Shown: positions 25,766-33,748 of the stretch, one piece after another
Position numbering within the stretch: the first letter of the stretch is position 1
Layout of the letters: each line of letters opens with the position of its first letter
Assembly (NCBI RefSeq): GCF_006542765.1
Contig: NZ_SKCD01000004.1
Coordinates: 62,001 to 126,000 of the forward strand
From: Paenibacillus luteus
GTDB taxonomy: Bacteria; Bacillota; Bacilli; Paenibacillales; Paenibacillaceae
Direction of reading: 5' to 3'
Length of the DNA stretch: 64,000 nucleotides
Notes under the pieces: generated by a model
The model's database searches: none
What the model was told of the DNA's origin: nothing
Seen by the model: the letters and a program-made list of their open reading frames with translations, nothing else
Made by a program: the position numbers and the translations under genes

Positions 25766-25798
25766 AGCTTACTTATTCCCATCATTGCATTTAAAACG

Positions 25799-25826
25799 AT
25801 TATACCTTTGTGAAACATAAAGTCAA
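25799..25826 (-). promoter_or_regulatory. trpS promoter
   Basis: TTGACT (25821-25826), 16 bases, TATAAT (25799-25804) on the minus strand; transcription should start near 25792, just ahead of T-box stem I. Confidence 0.75.
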
Positions 25827-25846
25827 GCGGATAAAAATTTGTCCTA

Positions 25847-25895
25847 TTGTAAGGTGTACAAGCATACGCTATACTGATAATCGTAATCTTTACAA
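25847..25895 (+). promoter_or_regulatory. Promoter with Zur-like operator for the UPF0718/UPF0703 operon
   Basis: TTGTAA (25847-25852), 17 bases, TATACT (25870-25875). Just downstream, TCGTAATCTTTACAA (25881-25895) matches the B. subtilis Zur box TCGTAAT-N-ATTACGA, recalled from memory, at 12 of 14 defined positions. Zinc-bound Zur here would block transcription, so the operon should be on when zinc is scarce. Confidence 0.6.
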
Positions 25896-25915
25896 TGAAG
25901 AGAGGGTATTACACT

Positions 25916-26935
25916 ATGCGCAAATTTTCATTTCGCTTCGTTACTCCCCTAATAGCCGCGGGATGTCTAGTCATGCTGGCTCTTATCTTAACGAACCGAG
26001 AGCTTCCCGCACATCTTTTCAGCGGTGCCAATCTGCAATCGTTCAAGATATTATTCATAAGCATCATATTAGAGGCTTTTCCCTTTATATTGCTTGGTGT
26101 CGTTTTCTCGGCTCTGCTTCAGGTGTTTGTCACCGATGCTATGATAAAAAAATTCACCCCCAAAAATCCCATTGCCGGCGTTCTATTCGGCGCCTTGCTC
26201 GGACTGCTTTTCCCTTTATGCGAGTGCGGCATGATCCCCGTTGTCCGCCGCCTAATCCGCAAAGGAATGCCTGCTTACATAGGTATCGTTTATTTATTGG
26301 CCGGTCCCATCGTCAACCCTATCGTTTATGCTTCGACGTTCACAGCCTTCAGGACGACACCGGCTATGGCTTACTCCAGAATGGGACTAGCTTTTGCCGT
26401 TTCCGTCATTGTCGGCTTGCTGCTTTACAAGTTCATGCGCACGAGCCCTCTAAAATCAGCGACTCATACAAGGTTTGCCCCTCACGGGCATTCGCATAGT
26501 CATGATCACGATTCAGCTGGCAAGCGCTTCAGGAGCCGTGTCGCTTCCATTCTCTCTCATGCTTCAGACGAGTTTTTCGAAATGGGCAAGTATTTAATAA
26601 TTGGCGCTCTTCTAACAGCCGTGCTCCAGACCATCATTGACCGCAGCACCCTGACTGCGTTTGCTGACCAGCCCTTATTTTCATATTTGTTTATGATGGG
26701 TTTTGCTTTTATATTATCGATCTGCTCCACCTCTGATGCTTTTATCGCGTCGTCATTTAGCGGAATGTTCGATTTCGGTCCACTGCTTGCCTTTCTCGTG
26801 TTCGGACCAATGATCGATCTCAAAAATACGCTCATGCTGCTGACTACGTTCCGTGTTAAGTTTGTATTGATCCTTATTGCTTTAACCGCAGGCCTGACCT
26901 TGGTTGGTGCCTGGATCATGGAGGTATTGCTATGA
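25916..26935 (+). CDS. UPF0718 (DUF318) permease
   Basis: A 339-residue integral membrane protein with about eight hydrophobic segments, of the COG0701 permease family (YcgR in B. subtilis). Conserved spots are FPLCECGMIPVVRR and CSTSDAFIASSF, each with a Cys inside a membrane segment. A His-rich cytosolic or external loop (HGHSHSHDHD, about residue 190) could bind zinc. The ATG at 25916 is preferred over one 21 bases upstream because AGAGAGGG precedes it. It overlaps the UPF0703 gene by four bases. A Zur-like box upstream suggests zinc-linked work. Confidence 0.88.
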   Translation: MRKFSFRFVTPLIAAGCLVMLALILTNRELPAHLFSGANLQSFKILFISIILEAFPFILLGVVFSALLQVFVTDAMIKKFTPKNPIAGVLFGALLGLLFPLCECGMIPVVRRLIRKGMPAYIGIVYLLAGPIVNPIVYASTFTAFRTTPAMAYSRMGLAFAVSVIVGLLLYKFMRTSPLKSATHTRFAPHGHSHSHDHDSAGKRFRSRVASILSHASDEFFEMGKYLIIGALLTAVLQTIIDRSTLTAFADQPLFSYLFMMGFAFILSICSTSDAFIASSFSGMFDFGPLLAFLVFGPMIDLKNTLMLLTTFRVKFVLILIALTAGLTLVGAWIMEVLL

Positions 26936-27843
26936 CACATCATCTCATTCGAGCAGCCATCTTGACCGGATTTGCCATGTTTATCGTCTACTTGGACCGC
27001 ACTGGAGAAATGATGCTTTATATCGCGCCCAGAATGGAGCTTTATGTTAAACTCTCGGCAATAGGGCTATATGCCGCAGCCATTTACCAGGTCTATGCTG
27101 CTTTGCAAAAACGGATTGGCCAAGCCTCTCCGGCGTGTGATTGCGAGCATGATCCCTCGCCGTCCGTCTTCAAAAACATCATCATTTATGGGCTGTTTAT
27201 ATTTCCTTTACTGCTTGGGTTTCTCGTGCCCACAGGAACGCTTGGCAGTGCGCTTGCCTCCAAAAAAGGGGTGAGTCTCACGGGAATCATCGGATATGAG
27301 CGAACATCCGCTCCAAGCCCGTTAGCTCCAAAAGATGAAGCTTCAATAGCGGTGTCTCCTGTACCTGCACTGCAGCCCGAAGCGACCACCCAAGATCCAT
27401 TGGTTGCGCTATTTCCATATGACGAATATACAGAAGCCCACGCGGCATACGGGAAGAAGCTATATAGGCAATCGCTTATCACCGTTCCTGAGAAACAGTT
27501 TATCGAAACCTTAACAACACTTGACCTGTACCGTGAAGCGTTTATGGGCAAAGAGATTGAAATTACAGGTTTTGTCTATCGTGAAGAAGAAATGGGCCAT
27601 GAGCGCCTTGCCGTCAGCCGCTTTGCCATGAACTGCTGCTCTGCGGATGCGCTTCCTTACGGTTTAATGATCATTTGGCCAAAAGCGATAGATTATGCCG
27701 AAGATGAATGGATCTCTGTGAGAGGAACCTTGACCACCTCCACTTACATGGATAATGAAATCATCACGTTAGAGGTCGTCAAAATCGAGCGCATCCAAGC
27801 GCCTGAATCACCCTACGTGTATCCCGATCTGGATTTTGGCTGA
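26932..27843 (+). CDS. UPF0703 (DUF1980, TIGR03943) permease subunit
   Basis: A 303-residue protein with about three N-terminal hydrophobic segments and a soluble C-terminal domain (about 155-300) containing RFAMNCCSADALPYG. The family (YcgQ) almost always travels with UPF0718 and is thought to be its partner subunit. It overlaps the upstream gene by ATGA, so the two are made together. A short linker carries the Cys-Asp-Cys-Glu-His cluster (ACDCEHD, about residue 63-69), which could hold a metal. Confidence 0.88.
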   Translation: MTHHLIRAAILTGFAMFIVYLDRTGEMMLYIAPRMELYVKLSAIGLYAAAIYQVYAALQKRIGQASPACDCEHDPSPSVFKNIIIYGLFIFPLLLGFLVPTGTLGSALASKKGVSLTGIIGYERTSAPSPLAPKDEASIAVSPVPALQPEATTQDPLVALFPYDEYTEAHAAYGKKLYRQSLITVPEKQFIETLTTLDLYREAFMGKEIEITGFVYREEEMGHERLAVSRFAMNCCSADALPYGLMIIWPKAIDYAEDEWISVRGTLTTSTYMDNEIITLEVVKIERIQAPESPYVYPDLDFG

Positions 27844-27848
27844 GCAAT

Positions 27849-27885
27849 AAAGGAGGAGCTGGCACCAAGTGCCAGCTCCTCCTTT
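27849..27885. terminator. Shared terminator of UPF0703 gene and convergent gene
   Basis: A perfect 17-bp stem (AAAGGAGGAGCTGGCAC with its complement) and a 3-base loop between two convergent genes. T tails are short on both sides, but the stem is very stable. Confidence 0.75.
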
Positions 27886-27894
27886 GCTGCAAGT

Positions 27895-28299
27895 CTATTG
27901 TGAATCCCATAAATCATTTTTTCTCGGATAATAGCGTGAGTTCCAGTTAGCCATATTGTAATTAGACTCAAACAAAATGCTTGCTGACCATGAATTGGCA
28001 CTCGCTCTTACTGAGAAATCATAAAGAATTTCGCCATGCGTCCAATCCTTCCGATACCTCAGGGATTCGATCGCCATTTGCTTGAAGGCTTGTACCTGCG
28101 CTCCTGTCAATCCTTTATCCACGCTCTCAAACTTTCCGTTTTTGCTCTCAATCGGATGATGCCTGACGCCAAACTTCCCCACCGCATTATTTCTGATATG
28201 AATTAACACAGTGCCCGCTGTCGCATTAGTCAGTTCTCCCTCGAGCTGTCGAAACACAAATTCCACTTGCCGGGTAAGTGATGACGAATCCATTTGCAT
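27895..28299 (-). CDS. Conserved hypothetical protein
   Basis: A 134-residue soluble protein with no signal peptide or membrane segment. Visible stretches are TAGTVLIHIRNNAVGKFGVRHHP and a Trp/Tyr/Asn-rich C-terminus (NYNMANWNSRYYP). I do not recognise its family. AAAGGAGG lies 9 bases before the ATG and codon use matches its neighbours, so it is probably a real gene. It is monocistronic, between two terminator or gene-free regions. Confidence 0.75.
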   Translation of the reverse strand: MQMDSSSLTRQVEFVFRQLEGELTNATAGTVLIHIRNNAVGKFGVRHHPIESKNGKFESVDKGLTGAQVQAFKQMAIESLRYRKDWTHGEILYDFSVRASANSWSASILFESNYNMANWNSRYYPRKNDLWDSQ

Positions 28300-28752
28300 A
28301 CTAATTATCCTCCTTTATGATTTTTTGGATATGAGTTTCCAATTATCCCTCAACGCATATTATATAGTTCATTTCTATCATTTTCAACAAATAATTTAAT
28401 AACATTTTTAAAAATTTATTATAATTCGACACAAAAATTTTATTAATTTACTTACTTTTACATAATTAAATAGAGACTTAGATTCTATTAAGCTAAAATT
28501 GAATCTTTTGTCGTATGTTTCAACAACCGTATTTATAATCTAAATCCCCGTCTTCGAAATCACGACTTTTGACGTAGGTTTAAAGATAGATTAGATTACA
28601 ATATTCTAATTACAGTATATAAACAATATATAATCTCTTAACGGTAATGGTATCATTTTCTAATTAGTGTTACACCGAAAAACGGTTTAGTATTTTCCGA
28701 AAAGCCGCTTGCGGTCCGTCATTTATATTTATTTTTTATGAAACGACAATTA
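28300..28752. other. AT-rich gene-free stretch
   Basis: About 450 bases with strong AT bias and no reading frame that I trust on either strand. Apart from the chemoreceptor promoter at its right edge I find no terminator, riboswitch or repeat in it. Confidence 0.6.
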
Positions 28753-28781
28753 TAGACCAATTTCGCGACGGGTGCTATAAT
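28753..28781 (+). promoter_or_regulatory. Promoter of the chemoreceptor gene
   Basis: TAGACC (28753-28758), 17 bases, TATAAT (28776-28781), about 32 bases before the ATG. It looks SigA-type rather than the flagellar SigD type common for chemoreceptors. Confidence 0.6.
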
Positions 28782-28813
28782 ATGGATATTCTAATAAAAG
28801 GAGCGCTTACATA

Positions 28814-30079
28814 ATGATCCAATGGTACTATTCGCTTTCCGTGCGCAATAAGCTGCTGATCACTTCTTATCTTAATTTAGCGGTGTTTGCCCTCATTATG
28901 CTTTTCATTTTATCCGTATCAGGTGGCTCGCTCATTGCTGGTATTGTTGTTACAATCATTATGGCCATCCTTACTCTCCCGTTTGTTTCATTCATTGAGA
29001 GATCCATCAACAACTCCTTTGATGAAATTAAAGGAACGGCGCTTCGGATTTCCAAAGGTGATTTCACGCAAAAAATTGATACAAGCTCATCATCCGCGCT
29101 AGGCGAGCTCGGACATTCCTTTAACAGCATGATCGATAAGCTTCGCGATATCCTAACGGAGACAAGCAGCATCATCCGTCATGTATCGGATACCAGTCAC
29201 AGCATTTTTGACAAAAACAATAATATTCAAATAGCCATGCAGCAGGTAGCTGCGAGCGCCAATGAGCTTGCGACGGGTGCAAATGAAATTTCTGAAGATG
29301 TCTCGGACATGAGCGAATCCATTACCGAGATCGAAGAGAAAGTATCTGACTACGCTACCTCCACCAAAGAGATGAATACGCGTTCGGAGCAGACTCTACA
29401 GCTCGTAGACAAAGGCATGAAAGCACTAGACGTCCAAGCAGACGGCATGCGCCGCAACGTAGAGGCAACGGAGAAGGTTTCTGCAACGATCGAGGAGCTT
29501 GCCCGCAAAGCGAAAGGCATAAGCGCAATTACGACAACGATTTCAGATATTGCTGAACAGACGAACCTTCTGTCACTGAACGCCTCTATTGAAGCAGCTA
29601 GGGCTGGCGAGCATGGCCGCGGCTTCGCAGTAGTCGCTCAGGAAGTCCGTAAGCTAGCAGAGGAATCCAGCGCGTCGACCAAAGAAGTGTTTAATTTGGT
29701 TAAAAGCATCGATGAAGGCATCAAACAAACCATTACCAACATGAAAACCAACGAAGAGGTTGTAAAGCTGCAGACGGAGCATATTAAAGAATCAGAGATG
29801 GTATTCTCGGAAATCGTCCAAAGCGTACAATTTATTACGGACAAAATCTTTGTTTTCTCTCAGGAGAGCGATGTTATGCTTGAGAGCGCGCGTAAAATTT
29901 CTGGCGCTATACAAAATATATCCGCCATTACACAGCAATCAGCTGCGGGTACCGAACAGGTGTCAGCGTCCATGAACGAACAGATCGCTTCCGTTCAGGC
30001 CGTTGTAGAGGAGACGGAGCGGATGCGCACAATGGCCGCACAATTGCTCAGAACCATTAGCGTTTTCAAAATGAAATAA
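28814..30079 (+). CDS. Methyl-accepting chemotaxis protein without an extracellular domain
   Basis: A 421-residue chemoreceptor. Two membrane segments (about 14-34 and 38-60) are separated by only a few residues (SVSGGS), so there is no outside sensor domain. A HAMP domain (about 60-112) and a long coiled-coil signalling domain follow, with the hairpin tip sequence [19 protein letters not shown] that docks CheA and CheW. It should sense a membrane or cytosolic state, or a partner protein. AAAGGAG lies 8 bases before the ATG; a SigA-like promoter precedes it. Confidence 0.93.
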   Translation: MIQWYYSLSVRNKLLITSYLNLAVFALIMLFILSVSGGSLIAGIVVTIIMAILTLPFVSFIERSINNSFDEIKGTALRISKGDFTQKIDTSSSSALGELGHSFNSMIDKLRDILTETSSIIRHVSDTSHSIFDKNNNIQIAMQQVAASANELATGANEISEDVSDMSESITEIEEKVSDYATSTKEMNTRSEQTLQLVDKGMKALDVQADGMRRNVEATEKVSATIEELARKAKGISAITTTISDIAEQTNLLSLNASIEAARAGEHGRGFAVVAQEVRKLAEESSASTKEVFNLVKSIDEGIKQTITNMKTNEEVVKLQTEHIKESEMVFSEIVQSVQFITDKIFVFSQESDVMLESARKISGAIQNISAITQQSAAGTEQVSASMNEQIASVQAVVEETERMRTMAAQLLRTISVFKMK

Positions 30080-30092
30080 TCTATAACAATAA

Positions 30093-30143
30093 AAAAAGAC
30101 CACGCTCTCACGCAGAAATAATGCGAAAAGAGGTGGTCTTTTT
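30093..30143. terminator. Shared terminator of the chemoreceptor and FhuF-like genes
   Basis: AAAAAGACCAC/GTGGTCTTTTT outer stem with a smaller inner CGCA/TGCG pairing; T runs on both strands serve the two convergent genes. Confidence 0.8.
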
Positions 30144-30155
30144 GTCGTTATCCCC

Positions 30156-30971
30156 TTATTTAGCTTGCTGCTCTGCTCTGTATTCTGCGCGCCTTTTGTC
30201 ACGCTCAGCTTCTTTCAACCGTGGGCAAGTATAGCAGTAGTAGCCGCCGTCAACCAAATAGTACAGGCAGCAAGCTGCTTTCATCCGCACCTGCTTATCA
30301 GGGGATGCCAGTGACTCAGTCATACGGATTTTGATGTTAAACGGATTTTTGCTTCTGCCAAATACAGCACCGTCCATTGCCTTCACAATACCGTAGTTTC
30401 TCGTCGCCTGCTCCTTAACCGACTCACATTCATCGGATTCCATCAACCTCTCATACCCGTACTCAAGCGAGGTGGGGATCTGGCTCCACAGCATGCCCAC
30501 TTGCAAAGTGCCTACTTTCGCAATCGTCTCAAAAACCGGTCGCAACGTCTGCGAGATAAAGCTGCCGAGCTTCTCTTCCGCCCAGGCGGTCTGCTCTAGT
30601 GGGTCGTCAGGTCCAGCATGAAGCTCCAAACGATTCAGCAGAAAGTTAGTTGCATAATATTCATGGCCATTATAAGATGCTTTATACATTTGAACCGTTA
30701 GATTATCCAATGAGAGATCAGCTGTTTTATTCCATGCAGATAACATATAAAGAAGTCCAAGGATAGGCCCTCTAAACCAGCCGGTCATATATACCTCTCC
30801 AACGGATGGATCCGTCCCTTTGACAAGAGGCGTGTAAAGTTCTAATAACTGCTTTATTTTGATCTCATCGGTCAATTCAGCAGCTGGACAGCTAAACACA
30901 GGACTCTCTTGCTTTTTGACCGTTAGATCAAAATCATTTTCCAGCTTTTCCAGCATGGATTCATTCAGCAC
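30156..30971 (-). CDS. FhuF-like siderophore-iron reductase
   Basis: A 271-residue cytosolic protein. The C-terminal CCLYYLVDGGYYCYTC holds the four cysteines (C-C-x10-C-x2-C) that bind the 2Fe-2S cluster in FhuF-type ferric siderophore reductases; the rest is the FhuF/IucA-IucC-related fold. It would release iron from imported siderophores. An in-frame ATG at 31004 lacks a ribosome site; GAGGGG lies 9 bases before the GTG at 30971. A Fur-like box overlaps the promoter, as expected for an iron-starvation gene. A highly charged tail follows the cluster motif. Confidence 0.85.
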   Translation of the reverse strand: MLNESMLEKLENDFDLTVKKQESPVFSCPAAELTDEIKIKQLLELYTPLVKGTDPSVGEVYMTGWFRGPILGLLYMLSAWNKTADLSLDNLTVQMYKASYNGHEYYATNFLLNRLELHAGPDDPLEQTAWAEEKLGSFISQTLRPVFETIAKVGTLQVGMLWSQIPTSLEYGYERLMESDECESVKEQATRNYGIVKAMDGAVFGRSKNPFNIKIRMTESLASPDKQVRMKAACCLYYLVDGGYYCYTCPRLKEAERDKRRAEYRAEQQAK

Positions 30972-31022
30972 CTCGCACGTCCCCTCATTTCTTCCCCTGT
31001 ACAATGAATAACAATTGTATTA

Positions 31023-31051
31023 ATTATACATTGGCCGACAATGATTATCAA
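31023..31051 (-). promoter_or_regulatory. Promoter with Fur-like box for the FhuF-like gene
   Basis: TTGATA (31046-31051), exactly 17 bases, TATAAT (31023-31028) on the minus strand. TGATAATCATTGTCG (31036-31050) matches the 7-1-7 Fur box TGATAAT-N-ATTATCA at 12 of 14 positions and covers the -35. It also overlaps the stop codon of the upstream gene at 31048. Confidence 0.7.
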
Positions 31052-31941
31052 TGAGAGTCAACCATGGTGATCGTCAGCTCGCCAAGCTGCTCAATCTCTA
31101 CAGTGACCACATCGCCTGCTTTCAAATAGACGCGCTCATCTCTTGGATACCCGATTACTACGCCTTCTGGCGTTCCGGTCATAATGATATCGCCTGGCAC
31201 TAGAGTCATGTGCTTCGAGATATAGCTGATAATGGCCCGACACGAGAATATCATATCCGCTGTGTTGGAATGCTGTTTACGGATACCGTTAACAGTGCAA
31301 GCGATCGTTAGAGCATCTGGATCGATCACTTCATCAGCAGTTACGATATAAGGTCCGATAGGCGCGAAGCCGTCGCAGCTTTTGCCAAGCATCCACTGCG
31401 AGGTGCGACGCTGCAGGTTTCGTGCAGATAAATCATTAGCACAGCTGTATCCGAAGACATAGTCTAGCGCGTCCGACTCCTCGACGTCCTTAGCCGTTTT
31501 GCCTATGACAATCGTAAGCTCCGCTTCATAATCGACCTCGTTACTCTTAGTTGGAAGCTTCACAGCATGACCGTGTCCGGTAAGCGCATTCGCAAATTTA
31601 TTGAATAAGATTGGCGACGTTGGAATATCCGCCTTCGTTTCCTCTGCATGCTTGCGGTAATTGAGACCTACGCAAATGATTTTCTGCGGAGTGGAGACGA
31701 CAGGAGCAAAGGAAATTGTTCTCTCCTCCATCACGCATGTATGACCATGCATAGCGCTAACAGCTCTCACAATCAAGCCTAGTTGAGCCAACGCCTCAGT
31801 CCCGCCTTCAATTAAACCTTCCATCGTTGCTGGGACAGGCAAGCCTGTAGCCAGTGAGGCTGCTTCAACATTAATAATACCCTGTTCCGTTTTGATGCCC
31901 AATTTCACTTGATTCTTTTCCTTATATTGCAGCAGCTTCAT
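31048..31941 (-). CDS. Fumarylacetoacetate hydrolase family protein
   Basis: A 297-residue enzyme of the FAH family (2-keto-pentenoate hydratase / acylpyruvase type). The N-terminal 60 residues form the small domain and the rest the mixed beta-roll with the metal site: Glu residues in VDYEAELTIVIG and the Asp in YSCANDLSARNLQ. The TGTPEGV motif is also present. Members cleave or hydrate 2-keto acids; the substrate is unknown and no pathway genes are adjacent. AAAGGAG lies 8 bases before the ATG. Confidence 0.92.
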   Translation of the reverse strand: MKLLQYKEKNQVKLGIKTEQGIINVEAASLATGLPVPATMEGLIEGGTEALAQLGLIVRAVSAMHGHTCVMEERTISFAPVVSTPQKIICVGLNYRKHAEETKADIPTSPILFNKFANALTGHGHAVKLPTKSNEVDYEAELTIVIGKTAKDVEESDALDYVFGYSCANDLSARNLQRRTSQWMLGKSCDGFAPIGPYIVTADEVIDPDALTIACTVNGIRKQHSNTADMIFSCRAIISYISKHMTLVPGDIIMTGTPEGVVIGYPRDERVYLKAGDVVTVEIEQLGELTITMVDSH

Positions 31942-32091
31942 CTTATGCTCTCCTTTGAATGGAAATAAGAAAATATTGTTCTTTCATTATCTTAAGCTCG
32001 TCCTTTTTCAATGTAAAGCGCATGATTAGGCGCCGTTTGGTTAAAATAGCGGCACAGAAATTTTATTATGAAGGATAAGGATGGATGTGGT

Positions 32092-32916
32092 ATGTGGAAT
32101 GCAACACGAAAAAAATGGCTTCCGATGATGACCACCGCTTTATTAGGTTGTTTACTGCTTAATGTGCACGCAGATTCCGCTGCGGCATCTTCCGACACGC
32201 ATATGCAACGGCAGATTAAACCCGCAGCAGAAGCGAAAAAACAAAGAGCAGCCGATATGTCATGGGTAAAGCTGCACAAGCAATTTCCAAATGCTTTCCT
32301 CCTGAATGGACCTCGCCATGCCAGAAGAGTCGCTCTAACATTCGATGATGCTCCCGACTCCAAATATACGCCTGCCATCTTAGATGTGCTTGCCGAACAT
32401 CACGTTTGTGCTACTTTTTTTGTTGTTGGAACACGTGCCGCCAAATATCCGGCAATGGTAAAGCGAATACATAATGAAGGGCATGTGATCGGCAACCACT
32501 CTTACAATCACGCGGTTTTGTCGACATTAACCTTAACCAATTATAAAAAACAAATTGGGAAAACCGATACCATTATCAAAAATATCATTGGTTACTCTCC
32601 TCATTTTATCCGGCCGCCCTATGGCGAAATGCTGCCGCAGCAAATCAGATGGAGCGAGCAGGCTGGTTATACCATCGTCAATTGGGATGTCGACTCCGTG
32701 GATTGGAAAAACAACCCTAGCAGTGCAGCTGTTCTGAAAAACATAAAAAAAACGCTGCAGCCTGGCTCTATCGTCCTTCAGCATGCCGGTGGTGGAAACG
32801 GCCAAAATCTATCCGGCACGCTAAACGCTTTGCCAAAGCTTATTTACTTGCTTAAAAGCAAAGGGTATGAGCTTGTCACCCTGCCTGAGCTAGTTGGCCA
32901 GTCAGCCGCGCGGTAA
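32092..32916 (+). CDS. Polysaccharide deacetylase (NodB-like), secreted
   Basis: A 274-residue exported carbohydrate esterase 4. After a signal peptide (about 1-32) the NodB domain has the metal triad Asp86, His136 and His140 (TFDDAPD, GNHSYNH) and RPPYGE. It should remove acetyl groups from peptidoglycan or chitin-like sugars. Two residues deviate from the usual pattern: TFDDAP has Ala for Gly, and LQHAGG has Ala where HDG/HDA is common. The ATG at 32092 is preferred to one 24 bases upstream because AAGGATGG precedes it. Confidence 0.9.
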   Translation: MWNATRKKWLPMMTTALLGCLLLNVHADSAAASSDTHMQRQIKPAAEAKKQRAADMSWVKLHKQFPNAFLLNGPRHARRVALTFDDAPDSKYTPAILDVLAEHHVCATFFVVGTRAAKYPAMVKRIHNEGHVIGNHSYNHAVLSTLTLTNYKKQIGKTDTIIKNIIGYSPHFIRPPYGEMLPQQIRWSEQAGYTIVNWDVDSVDWKNNPSSAAVLKNIKKTLQPGSIVLQHAGGGNGQNLSGTLNALPKLIYLLKSKGYELVTLPELVGQSAAR

Positions 32917-32927
32917 GCAGCCTACAC

Positions 32928-32971
32928 AAAAAAACGTTAACTCGCTGCTTTGCGCGAATTAACGTTTTTTT
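32928..32971. terminator. Shared bidirectional terminator
   Basis: AAAAAAACGTTAA pairs with TTAACGTTTTTTT, with an inner TCGC/GCG-GA stem, between the convergent deacetylase and LysM-3D genes. Confidence 0.85.
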
Positions 32972-32980
32972 AATACAAGC

Positions 32981-33625
32981 CTATTCCAGAACGAATACTT
33001 TTACATTTTGAATGCCGAACGACATCGCTTGGCTGGATACGCCTGGTACAAATATATCAATACGGTTGCCTTTGATCGATCCGCCGATATCGGTTGCCGT
33101 AGCAACCATACCGCCTTGAGGCAATCCGTTATAGTCATAGCCGGTAACATAAAGCTTAGTTCCTAAAGGAATCATTTTGGGATCAACTGCAATTGTTCCT
33201 ACTTTAAGCTTGTCCCCAAAATAGTCAACCGCTCCCCACTTGCCGTTCTCTGAAGCGGCAGAGGTATATGCCGTAGCTTGTACGATAAGTGCTTTGGAGT
33301 AAGCGTATTCTTTACCATTCATGGCAGTAACCGTTTTGGAGTCATCCGCTTCAGCTGTTTTTGCCGTAACCGTTTTTTGTACAGCAGAAGCATCAGCTGC
33401 AGCAGTTGGAATCGTAAGCTTCAGGCCTTTATACAAGTTAAGTGGATCAATCTTTGGATTAGCTTTCATTAGCGTGTCCAAAGGCAAATTATATTGTTTG
33501 GATAAATTCCAGAATGTATCATTGTCTTTCGTTGTATGTGTTTGGGAAGCCGCACTGACCGTTCCTGCTGCCATCATGACGGATAATCCGATAACTGCTG
33601 CAGCTACATTACGTTTTTTAAACAT
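32981..33625 (-). CDS. LysM and 3D domain cell-wall protein (YocH-like)
   Basis: A 214-residue exported protein. A signal peptide (about 1-25, ending VSAAS) is followed by a LysM peptidoglycan-binding repeat (about 28-72) and a C-terminal 3D domain (about 115-214) with the three Asp residues in AVDPKMIPLGT, ATDIGG and NRIDIF. 3D domains are lytic-transglycosylase-like and act on the cell wall. The ATG at 33625 is fixed by AGGAGG nine bases upstream. A stable hairpin (33650-33669) lies just before the ribosome site. Confidence 0.9.
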   Translation of the reverse strand: MFKKRNVAAAVIGLSVMMAAGTVSAASQTHTTKDNDTFWNLSKQYNLPLDTLMKANPKIDPLNLYKGLKLTIPTAAADASAVQKTVTAKTAEADDSKTVTAMNGKEYAYSKALIVQATAYTSAASENGKWGAVDYFGDKLKVGTIAVDPKMIPLGTKLYVTGYDYNGLPQGGMVATATDIGGSIKGNRIDIFVPGVSSQAMSFGIQNVKVFVLE

Positions 33626-33649
33626 TAAGGTAAATCCTCCTATGCTATT

Positions 33650-33669
33650 CCGAAGTTTCACAACTTCGG
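33650..33669 (-). promoter_or_regulatory. Leader hairpin before the LysM-3D gene
   Basis: Perfect 8-bp stem CCGAAGTT/AACTTCGG with a 4-base loop, ten bases upstream of AGGAGG. No T run follows, so it is not a terminator; it may steady the mRNA or gate ribosome access. Confidence 0.45.
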
Positions 33670-33682
33670 CAGCGTTTTTGTC

Positions 33683-33717
33683 AAAAAAAATGGTTAAGGG
33701 CGACATGCGCCCTTAAC
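33683..33717 (-). terminator. Terminator of the CAP-domain gene
   Basis: GTTAAGGGCG/CGCCCTTAAC stem, 5-base loop, and eight T on the minus strand, about 30 bases past the stop at 33749. Confidence 0.88.
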
Positions 33718-33748
33718 GTTCGAGCTTCATCCAATGAGAGTCGGTAAA

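Noticed and set aside
28300..28752. Flagellar SigD promoter or riboswitch in the AT-rich gap
   Set aside because: No TAAA-N15-GCCGATAT pattern and no conserved riboswitch motif could be found.
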